The translations under genes were made by a program, and so were the position numbers. This document shows positions 55,012 through 64,000 of a DNA stretch of 64,000 nucleotides, one piece after another. The DNA comes from Luscinia megarhynchos (lineage: Eukaryota > Chordata > Aves > Passeriformes > Turdidae). The notes beneath the pieces are model-generated. The model made no database searches. It had not been told where the DNA came from and saw only the letters and a list, made by a program, of their open reading frames with translations. The stretch covers positions 1,240,001 through 1,304,000 of the forward strand of contig JAPFBE010000033.1 of NCBI GenBank assembly GCA_034336665.1. The letters run 5' to 3'. Each line of letters starts with the position of its first letter. The first letter of the stretch is position 1.

Positions 55012-56098
55012 CTTCCTGACAAATTTTACTCATTTGCCTCTTTATGCTCTGATTCATTCTCTCAACCTTCCAGCTAGATTGTGGTCTGCATGGAATATGT
55101 ATGTCCCATCTTATTGTAATATTTTGGACAATGTTTGGACAATTTCAGCTACAAACTGGGGTCCTCTGTCTGATGACATTCCTAACGAGACCCCAAATCT
55201 GGGTATTATTTCTTTTAGTAATACTTTGGTTACCTCTTTAGCTTTGTTGGTGTGACAGGGGAAAGCTTCAGACCAACCAGAAATGGTATCCACTAACACC
55301 AGTAAATACCTATATCACTCCTGTCGAGGCAATACAGAGAAATCTATTTGCCAGTGATCTCCTGGACAATTTCCTTTCTTTGTAATTCCTGGTGGTGGTC
55401 ATTTATTAATTTGTAGGATTTATTACCAAGATGCCTTTTTCAGCTTCTGCCATTTTATATTTTCTTCAGACAATTCCAATGCCTTCTGTAAAGCACTAAG
55501 TTCAGACTTCTGTAGAGAAGCAGGCATGGGGCAAGCTTTTACAAGCTCTGAGTTACCAGAGTATCTGGATTTGTTATGGGAACATGCTTTAAATACTCTC
55601 TGTTAGAGTAATCTTTTTCAGTGGTTTGTAAACAGTCATATTGTAATTCCTCTCCTGTTTTCTGAGGATCTAAAAACAGATGGATTAAGTGAAGAAATTA
55701 CTTTGACTTCAACATTGTCTTGTTCCAAAAAAACTTGATATTTTAGCATTCTGCTAGCAGACAAACAATGATTTATTTCCATTTTTGTTCTAAAACAGTT
55801 GTAAGCATGTGTAGCAAATAGACAGTCATCTTTTGAATCAACAGAACTGTAGCTGCCACTGCCCTAAGGCATGCAGGCCAGCCTTTACTGACATTGTCCA
55901 ATTTTTGGAAAAGTATCCCACAGCTTGTTTCCATAACCCTGACTTTTGGGTCAACATCCCCAGGACTAAATGAAGCCACTCATGTAAAAAGAGCTCAAAG
56001 GATTTCATTAAGTCCATCAATCCCAATGCTGGTGCAGACATCAAAGCTTTGTTTAAAATGTTAAAAGGAGACTTACAGTCAGGATTTCAGTTTAATAC
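55012..56098 (-). pseudogene. pol: Class I ERV RNase H-integrase remnant
   Basis: From right to left: ALMSAPALGLMDLMKSFELF, the connection/RNase H start as in P1; a decayed RNase H with GWPACLRAVAA; and an integrase core, LVDTISGWSEAFPC and SSDRGPQF (frame 55299-55111). Stops and frame changes are frequent, so this copy is older than P1. It is cut on the right by another ERV's LTR and on the left by the family E LTR. Confidence 0.85.
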
Positions 56099-56550
56099 TG
56101 TTACCAAAAATTTGTTAAAAATAAAAAATTTCCTTAACACCAGTGTAGCATTAAGAAATAAACATTCTTTATTCAGCTGTATGCATAAGAGGATATCTCC
56201 TCTGGAAATATTGTGCATGCTGAGTACAGAAAAACTCCTGCTTCTATACTATATTTTACATACATATTCTTTGTTTTTCTCAGAATAAACATGTATAATC
56301 ATTTCCCTAAAATCATTAACATATATTCCCTCCCCTTTACATGTGTTTTTCTGTCCTGGGGGTCTCTTTGGTGGGTCCTGGTGGTTGGCGACTGCAAAGT
56401 CATACCTGAACTGGTAAAAGTTGGCACAACTGGGCTGGTTGCTTTCCCATTCTCCTTCTTACACAATGGGTAGTTCCATAGGTCAGTGGTTTTTAAAATA
56501 TAAGCATTGTGTTAGCCCACCAGGTACAGAAAAATTTTCATCTGGAAGCA
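56099..56550 (-). mobile_element. 3' LTR of an inserted minus-strand ERV
   Basis: Reads TGCTTCCAGATG to TTGGTAACA on the minus strand (452 bp), directly after a purine tract (56551-56562, TGGGGGGGAGA). It has AATAAA-type signals near 56160. It starts inside the pol remnant, so it was inserted there. Confidence 0.75.
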
Positions 56551-56562
56551 TCTCCCCCCCAC

Positions 56563-57645
56563 TTTGAGACTTGTGAAGCTTGTCTTTCCTTCAAGCCTTC
56601 ATAAGCCTCACTGCTTTTTTGCTAACATCATAGAAGTTCCTCATGTTGCACCAGCAATCATATTTTTTACGCAACTTAAAGCAAGCATCATAATCACAAT
56701 TATTGCTATGATCACAATTACACTATGTAAAAGTGAGGCAAACCAATCAGTCAGAGAAAATCCAAATCTTTAAATATTTTGTTTAACCAGTTACTTTCTA
56801 ACTCTGCCCTTAATTCTCTGCTAGATGCAGCAACTGATTTTATCCTCTCTCTCTGATCATCCAGTTTAGCAGTAACATTTGGAATGTGCTTACAACAAGT
56901 ATTGTTGTCTAAATTCAAATAACCACATCATCCATGTTCATGTAACAGCAATAGGTCTAAAGCAAATCTGTTTTGTAAGGTCATTTTAGTCATGGCTTGC
57001 AATTGTTCATTTATTTCAGTAAACCCCAATTGAGTTGCATTTGCTAAAGTTTCCATTTGTAGAGTCAAATTGTGTATGGCCAGCCTATTCCTGAAGGTGG
57101 ATATTTGAGGAATAAAGATGGATGCTAAAATCCATCCTATTATGGTTCCTGTACTGGGGTGTTTCCAAGTTTCATCATGTTTAACTGTTCCCCATAGTCA
57201 GGTTTCCCAATGGTGGCTCCTTCCACAAGGGACATAATGTTAATACTCTCAGTGTCCATTGTACTCTTGATTCTCCCAAGGGCAAATGCGTGGTCCAAAT
57301 TCCATTACTTCCCACCCATACTGTGGGTCCTAGTGATCTGACCATGTCCTGCTGACAGTCTATATCTCTCCAAGTCTCACTGTTTATTAGGTGACATTAG
57401 GTGTCATTAAGAAAGGTAGAATTATTTGTACAAACACATCCCAATCTTAGAGTCTGTGCCACAGTCATGAGCCACTGTACCTCAGGATTCCTAATAGTGC
57501 AAGTGAATATTTGAGTGCAATTCCACTTTTCCTTTGCCCTTGCATCTTTTGCCTTGACCTTATTAAATCAGAATATTTTATACTGACCCATAAGGGGTCC
57601 TCTGGGAGGCCTGGACTCCCTTCCCAGTCTAGACACCACTCAACT
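56563..57645 (-). pseudogene. env: ERV env (SU remnant and TM subunit) with canonical motifs
   Basis: Broken minus-strand frames give a TM ectodomain with LQNRFALDLLLL, an immunosuppressive-type stretch. It is followed by a disulfide motif ending in CC, KHIPNV, a heptad region, NWLNKIFKDL and a membrane anchor (VIVIIAIIVIMMLALSC). Further upstream is stop-ridden SU with cysteines. It is related to the env end at 6718-7110 and unlike the P1 env. Confidence 0.8.
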
Positions 57646-58199
57646 GGCTGGATATATTCTCATTGTCCTGTTTGAGGGCTATTCCATATTTCTGGTATTT
57701 GACATCCCCAAGGGGTATTAGTGCAATCTGTCAGCCAATAGGATGTTGGCCAGACCAGGCTCCACTCTGCCGCATGGCCCGCACAGCCTGGTGGGGTTAG
57801 GCTGGGCCCTGCTCTGCTGCAGAGCTGGTCAGGCTGGACCACACAGCCAAGTCAACCCGTGGCGCAGTTCGGCTGAGATTTTGCAGCCATCAAGTTCCAG
57901 CCGTGGCCAGTGGGCCAAGCCGGCTCCACTTGGCTTCAGGCAGAGATGAGCCAGGATCCACTCCAGCCATGAGCCGCTGAATCATCCTGCTGGCATCACA
58001 GAAAATCCTGCAGCTAAGAACAGAGGTGGCCCTGCAGCCCCACTCAAGAAAGCAGCCCCGCAGCTGGAATTGAATGCAACAGGGGCCAGAAAACAGCCAT
58101 GCAGTCAGAGTGGTCACTGCTCGGCAAACATGACATGACCATCCACAGGGCCAGGCGAGATATTAACTCCTTCAGTGCACAGATGAAACTTGCAAACAT
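57646..58199. other. Unassigned GC-rich segment
   Basis: Repetitive CTGGCC/GCAGCC words recall the GC-rich upstream parts of LTR families C and D. No coding signal. Confidence 0.4.
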
Positions 58200-59095
58200 C
58201 AATCCTCTCTTGAGTGAGAGAAAAGGAAAGGGGGAAGACACTTAGAGAGAACAACATGGAGGCACCAAAGTCAATGAGTGAGTCAAATCCCAGACAGGAT
58301 GAGAATGAGGAGATGCCTGAGTCTTGGGCTGAAATTCTCTTGTAAGGCTATGGTGAAGATATAATTGATACATCAGACTTTTTTCCCCTATAACTCATGG
58401 AATGCATTGGGGGCATGTAGCATTCTAACCATAGCAATGAGCAGAGGCACCAGTGTTGAAGCAAGCAGATGTTGAAGTATCGGTCATCTAATGAGAAGCT
58501 TGAACAGAGGGAGATGAGAGAGATGAGAAACCTGGCTCCAGGGATGGAAGAAGGAAACCTCTGTTCCCAGAGATTAGAGAACTTTCTTTGCTATATTAGA
58601 ACAGCTCATCCTTAAAATTGCACCCCAATAAGATGAAATGACCCATGGTGGTAGTTGGGGGAAGACTACCAAACCGTGGGAGGAACTTCATGCTTGCAGA
58701 TTTCTGGGCAGCTGCTATTCATGGAAATTAAAACCACAAGAGAACTGCTTCTTGTAGAAAAGTCTCCATGGCACGACAGAAGAGACTCCCTAAGTGAACT
58801 GAAGAAAGATTATTTTAGAAGGGGTAAACTGACTGAAAATATCAAATTTTGTCTCTTTACATTGTCAGTAGGAAAAGAAAGAAAAGTTGGGGGGAGAAGT
58901 GTTTTGAAAGTTTATTCTTATTTCTTATTATTTTTCTTTTAGTTCTGTTAATAAAGTTTTCTTTATGCTCTTTAATGTTTTGAGCCTGCTTTTACCCTTC
59001 TCTTAATCCTAATCTCGCAAAAGAAAATGAGTAAATAATTCTAGTGAGTGCACTGGCGTTTGGCCAGCACTAGACCCAGTAAAAACATCATTCTT
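58200..59095 (+). mobile_element. LTR related to family D
   Basis: Shares AGGCTATGGTGAAGAT, the GAGAACTNTC blocks, a GGGGGGAGAAGTGTTTTGAAAG stretch and a following T-rich poly(A) area (GTTAATAAAGTTTTC, about 58948) with family D, but is clearly diverged. The start is uncertain. Confidence 0.55.
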
Positions 59096-59264
59096 ACATG
59101 TCCCTAGTAAGGAATATTCTCCTTCCATCTCTGTCCAATTGGCATGGGTGCTATTTCCTTCCCACAGGTGTTCTCATTTTTTTTTCAAATTGCTGACTAA
59201 AGCTCCCCACAGAACTGGATTTTCTGCAGAGGTTGATGTTGGCAAGCAAGCTGTTATATAGGTT

Positions 59265-59876
59265 TGTCCCAGTTTGAGACAAATTTAGGAGGAAATGTCC
59301 TGAAAGGGTGTCTCCTCTAAAGAAGAGTAGGTTTTAGCGACCCTTCCCCCACGGGTTCCCACAGATTCAAAAGGAATTCCCTTGGAGAAAGTGAAAAAAG
59401 AACTGTTTATTTAGCAAGCAAGTTGCTCACAGGCATAAAAAAAAGAACAATGTTGAATAATAAAACCTCTTGCTGCTTTGAAGAGATTCAGCGTCTGTTC
59501 TGTAGGTGTGGCTTAGTTCTTTCCTGATCCAGAGCCAGCCTCAGGGCCACAGCATAACATGGGCGGGGGGCAGGCAATGTTCTGGTGTTTCAGACCAAAG
59601 CTGAACAGTTCCAGAAGAAGAAGAAGCCACAGTCCCAGGAAAAATTTCTTGTCTCAGCTAACGAGAAGCTAGCTTAAAAAGCAAAGAAAAGCTCCATCTC
59701 TCTCACTGGAGAAGGAAAACCGAGAGCTGGGAAAAAAACCAAGCAGCTTATCTCTGTTTTGAACATAGGCACTGAAAGAATTACACCGCTTTCCCCTCTT
59801 CTCTCTTGGATCTGACTTAAACTCACAGGGCTCATGTCTGGCAGAAAGCAGACAATAGGGGATACAGGACCATACA
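59265..59876 (-). mobile_element. ERVL-type LTR, family K
   Basis: Minus-strand reading TGTATGGTCCTGTATCCCC to CTCAAACTGGGACA, with AATAAACAGTTC (about 59400-59415). Matches the arrangement of 42342-42904. No internal ERVL sequence was recognised beside it. Confidence 0.72.
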
Positions 59877-60089
59877 GTCACCCCAGGACATGGTTACATT
59901 CTGTAATTTGTCAAAATCTTGCACTAGATTTAAGATCACATATTCCCTCCCAGAGATTAACAACACAATTTCCACTGTTATTATAAATATGTGAGTATTT
60001 ATCATCTTCATCTAGATCAAATAAATAATATCCCAGTAGAAAATCATATCCTATACCAAAAACAATAGGATTTATATATTTTAAAAACC
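59877..60089. other. Unassigned AT-rich segment
   Basis: No gene or family recognised. Confidence 0.3.
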
Positions 60090-60351
60090 CTCCACGGTGT
60101 TAGCCAGTCTTGTTTCTGCTGTTTGATGTGTGGTTGCTGGTCTTACCCCCATGTGATGAACCCAGGGTTTGATTCATTCCACCTTGAGTGCAGTGTAGGC
60201 TACCAGGAAAACTGGGAAAGGTCCTTTTCAGTTTTCATTCAAGGATTCAGAGTTCCAGGTCTTTACATATACAAAATCCCCAGGTTGGTCTGGGTGAACG
60301 GGTGCATCCAAAGCAACTGGCCCCAATAGGATTATAAACTGTTTGACCCCA
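60090..60351 (-). pseudogene. pol: Class I ERV integrase C-terminal fragment
   Basis: Minus-strand reading gives the SH3-like integrase tail (a VHPDQPGDFVYVK-like segment), equivalent to GDYVYVK in P1. It continues across the LTR to the core at 63236-63990. CCCCA at 60347-60351 is the left copy of the LTR target duplication. Confidence 0.78.
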
Positions 60352-60753
60352 TGTCTTGGTTTAATTTAGATTTCCTAATTTTAATATACTTAATTTCTGT
60401 TGTGAGATAAGATTAGGAGAAAAAACAAGGCAGGCCTAAAACTTAAAAGAATATAAAGAAGAAATTTATTAACAACACAGAGAAAAAAAATAAGAAATTT
60501 GGAATAAGATTTTCAGATCACTTTCTCCTCCCCCCCCACCTCCCACATTCCTTAACAACAACATACAGAGACACTTCAGTCAGTCTTTCACTTAAATAAT
60601 CATTTCAGTTTACTTCAAAGAGCGAAGTTTTTTCTTGTTTTGGCTATAGGGATTTTTTCAAGAGAAGAATAAAGTTTTCTTGTGTTTTCACTTTCACGAT
60701 TTGCATTCACCCAGGAAAATCTGCAAATTTTGAAACTCCTCCCATCTTCACAG

Positions 60754-62175
60754 TGTGAAAAACACTGTTCACTGTTTTGGGAGAATTAAAAGGTTTAATA
60801 AAAAGACAATAGGAGACATACATAAAGCAAAGGGTTAAAACGGCTGGGTGCCTGGCATGCTGCTGAGAGCACACCGCTACTTCGGGAACATCCCTTAAAA
60901 TATGTTTTACAAGCCATCCACTTGTTACATATTCATAGACCTTCATGCATAGTCAATTGTTTCTAGGAACTGTTTAGCATGGCCACTCCTTGGGTCCGCC
61001 TTTTTAGAGCATGCGTGTTTCTTGGCTTGTGGTTTAATTCTTCACCTTATCCCTTTTAATTTAGGTGGTGGTCCAGCTGGTGCGTGTTGATAATTGTCTT
61101 ATCAGCTGCAGGGGTCCCCATCACACGTTCACGGGCTGTTATCTTTGACTAAGCAAGTAGTTTATGAAATAAAGGGGCCAGGAGACCAGCTCCTTTATTA
61201 GAGATCAGCTCTGGGTGGGGGACCCAAACGGCTGCTCACACCGCTGCTGCTCCCGAAAGGCAACAGCGACAAGGATTAGTAGTTCAGTTCTATCTTCACA
61301 GGCAGAGCTAAGTCGCTCGTCCTGACGAGTCACTAAAAAGACTGCTGTGGCTCGTTATTGTAAGGGGAGGTTCTGACGGTAGGATGCTATTGAGGTCACG
61401 GTGCAGCTCCAGATGGTGACTGCCTTCTCCATCACTTTTTTTCTTCCACAGCTCTGGAACACTATTCTCAGTCTTAGATATTACTTGGGCACGTTATTTT
61501 AGGGGTTTCATTTCTGAATGGTGTCCCAGCATTCTCTACGTCTTTCATTTGCATGTCACTCCTCCTCCTCTGTCACAGGCGCCATTTTGGGGAGGCAGCG
61601 AGGGCATTAACCCGATGCGAGGGAAAGGGACAATTTGGGCCGAAAACAGGGTGAAGCCAAGAACTTAACATTAACAATTAACATTACAGACAACTGGAAA
61701 CATTTATAAAAACACACAACTTTAACCGCTGTAAAACTTTCTCTGGGGAATGTCCCTGTGATACCACTTGCCCTGCCCGGGACCCCAGCGCAGGGCCGGA
61801 GCCACGGGCAGCACCCCCCCGCTCCCCGTGGGAACGGGAACGGGGTCGGGACCGGGACCAAAGACAGGAAGGGGAACGGGAAGCGAATCGGCACCAGTGA
61901 CAGGAAGGGAAGTGGGATCGGGATTGGGGGCAGCCGGCCCGCGCGAACAGGAGCAAGGGCAGGGCAGCCGCCCCACGCAAGCCAGGAGCAGAGCAAAACT
62001 TCTCTGAAGGATTTATTCATAACAGTTTAAACATACTATCTCTAAAAAAAACTTATGTCTAACTTTTACTATTACTCAAGGCTATATCCATATAGAAATG
62101 CTATTTTAGCATTTTACATATAGCATTATTTATCCAATACTTGTGAAGAGCCAACAACATTTCATGCATTCATAA
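60754..62175 (-). mobile_element. Long LTR-like element nested inside family C LTR
   Basis: The family C sequence breaks after CTTCACAG and resumes at ACAGCCTTCC, so ACAG is repeated at the join. The insert (about 1.4 kb) has a minus-strand TTTAATAAAAAGAC poly(A)-like signal near its low end, GCGCCATTTTGGGG, and a GC-rich part at 61780-61990 made of degenerate GGAACGGGA and GGGACCGGGA words. This suits a long ERVK-type solo LTR, but I could not find a second copy. Confidence 0.6.
61790..61985. repeat. Degenerate GGAACGGGA minisatellite-like tract
   Basis: Repeating GGGAACGGGAA, GGGACCGGGACC and GGAAGGGGAACGGG words produce overlapping proline/arginine-rich ORFs on both strands. Non-coding by appearance. 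Confidence 0.7.
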
Positions 62176-63230
62176 GAACAGCCTTCCTAGAGCTGTGTTT
62201 GTGGGCCATGCAAAACTCATGGGGCATCACTTTTAAGGGCAAGCTGTTCAAAAGCAAAAGTTTTCTTAATCTCTTTTTTTCCTCAAATGTCTCTGTTCAT
62301 ACCTCATTCTCTAGAACAGATTCTCCTTTCCCTCAGGGCAAAGGATCTTTTCTCAAACACTTCAACCCTCCCATGTTTTCTTTACCATTTATAAGAATCT
62401 TCAGTGCAATACAATCCACCCCATAGCTTACAAAAATATTTTCTTCAGCCAACTTCCACGGTGTCTCCTCAATCTCTTCTCATCTGGAAACTTGGCTCTT
62501 ACTTCACTAACTTTAGTATACTTTCTGCTTTATTCCTCTCATTCAAGGGAGGATAGGAGATCTGCAAGGCTTATCCAAGCATTGGAAGGGTTAAAATTTC
62601 ACAAAGAAGGTGCAGGGAGCTGGGCCAGGCCATGCTGGAGCCGTGCCAGGATCTCAAGCTGCGCAGGTTGTACTGGGGGAGGCTAGATAAAACTGCAAAG
62701 CCCAGCAAGTGAATGCGTGGGGGGGCTCGGATGAAACAGAGCTCAGCTGCATTTCCCCCAAGCTGTGTGGGTGGCTGGGGGGCTTCGCCTCCCCACAGCT
62801 GCTTCAAGACGGCGGCAGGGCCCCAGCTGAGCTGTCGCCACACTGGAGGGAGAAAGTTAAGATCTTAGCAAAGGTTTCTCTTTCCCCTGGACATCAGGGC
62901 CCCAAGTTACAAATGGGTCGGGGGGAAGGGGGGGCGGGCAGTGGCTCCCGAGCCCACCCCTGCCCAGCCAGGCCGCATGGAGGGGGGCCGGGCTGGGCCA
63001 AGCCAAGCCAGCTGGCCTTACCTCTTCACAAACCGGAAGTCAAAAGAGACCTTCTCACTTTTAATAATGTAATACATGGAAGCGAAGTAACTTTTAAAAT
63101 TTATTTCTCAGGCTGTCAATTATTAAATCAACTTCTGATTGGTCCCAGCAACTCACAGAAGAAGTTCTCATAGGAAAAAAACTCTGGAGTATATCGTCCT
63201 CCTAAGTGACTTCCATGCAAAACCAGCACA

Positions 63231-63990
63231 CCCCAGAAAGAGTTTTTCCTAACAGATTTTAATCTGTTTCTCCCTTTGAATGTATTTCTCCGGGAATGGA
63301 TGGCGTTTGATACAGCCGTCCGTAAAGTAGATTACAGGAACTTAATTTAGTTTTTAACCTCAGCTGAACTGACTCACAAAAGAGCCAGAGGAAGGACCTG
63401 TGGCCATTTTAGGGAAGTTTTTGGCACATCTTGCTAATTTGTGATTTCAAAGTCTGATTCATCCTTTCCACTGTCCCACTTGACTGAGGTGTGTGTAAGT
63501 CCCATTTTATAACTAGAGTTTTGCTCAGCTGTTGCATCACATCTGCTATAGAATGTGGGCCCCTGTCTGAAGACATTACAAGTGGCACCCCAAATCTTGG
63601 CATGATTTCTTTAAGCATGATTTTTACCACTTCCCTAGCTTTATTGATGTGACAGGGAAAGGTTTCTGGCCATTTGGAAAATGTATCTGCCAATACCAAA
63701 AGATACCTTTATCCATTTTATCTGCTTAGTTCAGAGAAATCTATTTGCCAATAATCTCCATGTGAATTTCCCTGTTTAATTGTTCCAGGATGTGGCCTTT
63801 TCCTATTTATGGGATTGTTTTTTAAACAAATTGGACATTTCACTATTATTGATTTTGCTATTCCGGTTGTAATATATAATAAAATGTAATTCGTGTAAAG
63901 TTGAAAATTAATGAAGAATAAGCAATGTCTGTATGAGTAAAGTAATAAAAAAACCGTAAAAACCAAAATCTGCAAAGGGAAGAGCAAGGA
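63231..63990 (-). pseudogene. pol: Class I ERV integrase core
   Basis: Frame 63987-63718 has a CPICLKN zinc-domain pair, then GDYWQIDFSEL with the first catalytic aspartate. Frame 63699-63409 has LADTFSKWPETFPC, SSDRGPHS with the second aspartate, and SSGTVERMNQTLK with the glutamate, so all three catalytic residues are present, though in two frames split by a stop near 63710. The fragment runs toward the window edge. Confidence 0.87.
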
Positions 63991-64000
63991 TTGCTTAATC

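Larger units (their letters stand above)
60352..63230 (-). mobile_element. LTR family C with a nested LTR, 5-bp target duplication
   Basis: The ends TGTCTTGG and CCAGCACA are flanked by CCCCA on both sides (60347-60351, 63231-63235). Excluding 60754-62175 it matches 33947-35185 throughout. Together with the fragments on either side this gives three layers: integrase, family C LTR, nested element. Confidence 0.9.

Noticed and set aside
61607..62030. Pro/Arg-rich ORFs on both strands
   Set aside because: They come from degenerate GC-rich repeats in an LTR-like insert; neither strand shows a domain.
1..64000. A previously undescribed gene system (operon-like or defence-like)
   Set aside because: Apart from KGD4, all coding signals trace to ERV or CR1 genes. 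The unusual features are nested and recombinant retroelements and one unusual env type, not a new multi-gene system.

Overview
The window reads as avian nuclear DNA, most likely from a songbird-like genome. It holds a CR1 LINE tail of bird type, bird-type endogenous retroviruses (ERVs) of three classes, and one ordinary vertebrate gene with introns. Almost everything else is ERV sequence in nested layers: long terminal repeats (LTRs) sit inside proviruses, and other LTRs sit inside those LTRs. I see no tRNA or rRNA gene, no CRISPR array and no bacterial-style gene.

The one host gene I can support is KGD4 (also called MRPS36), on the minus strand at about 46.47-50.95 kb. All four coding exons, their splice sites, stop codon, poly(A) signal and CpG-rich start region are visible, and the predicted protein has 107 residues. 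Its human counterpart is on 5q13, a region that corresponds to the avian Z chromosome. A Z-type gene inside such ERV-dense DNA suggests the W chromosome, but that is inference.

Layout. 0-2 kb: a solo LTR and a CR1 fragment. 2-11.3 kb: broken minus-strand class I (gammaretrovirus-like) elements arranged as a tandem, LTR-sharing provirus with a 1,149-bp direct duplication, plus inserted LTRs and pieces of two env lineages. 11.3-14.65 kb: unassigned DNA and fragments of a roughly 1-kb LTR (family D). 14.67-23.85 kb: a nearly complete minus-strand class I provirus (P1) with paired LTRs, a 4-bp target duplication, a long gag ORF, a broken pol and a 640-codon env ORF. 23.86-26.78 kb: ERVL-type and D-type LTRs, then purine-rich and satellite-like DNA. 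26.78-35.98 kb: a plus-strand class III (ERVL-like) provirus containing four later LTR insertions. 36-38.8 kb: satellite-like DNA, an LTR, and the 3' end of a betaretrovirus-like (ERVK) element. 38.8-42.9 kb: two ERVL 3' halves joined head to head. 43-46.4 kb: several solo LTRs. 46.5-51 kb: KGD4. 51-64 kb: further LTRs and three minus-strand ERV remnants, two of them integrase regions split by nested LTRs.

The ERV genes are fossils or near-fossils. None of the gag-pol sets is intact; P1 gag and env are the longest open frames. LTR families that recur in opposite orientations and in different host elements allow relative dating of the insertions.
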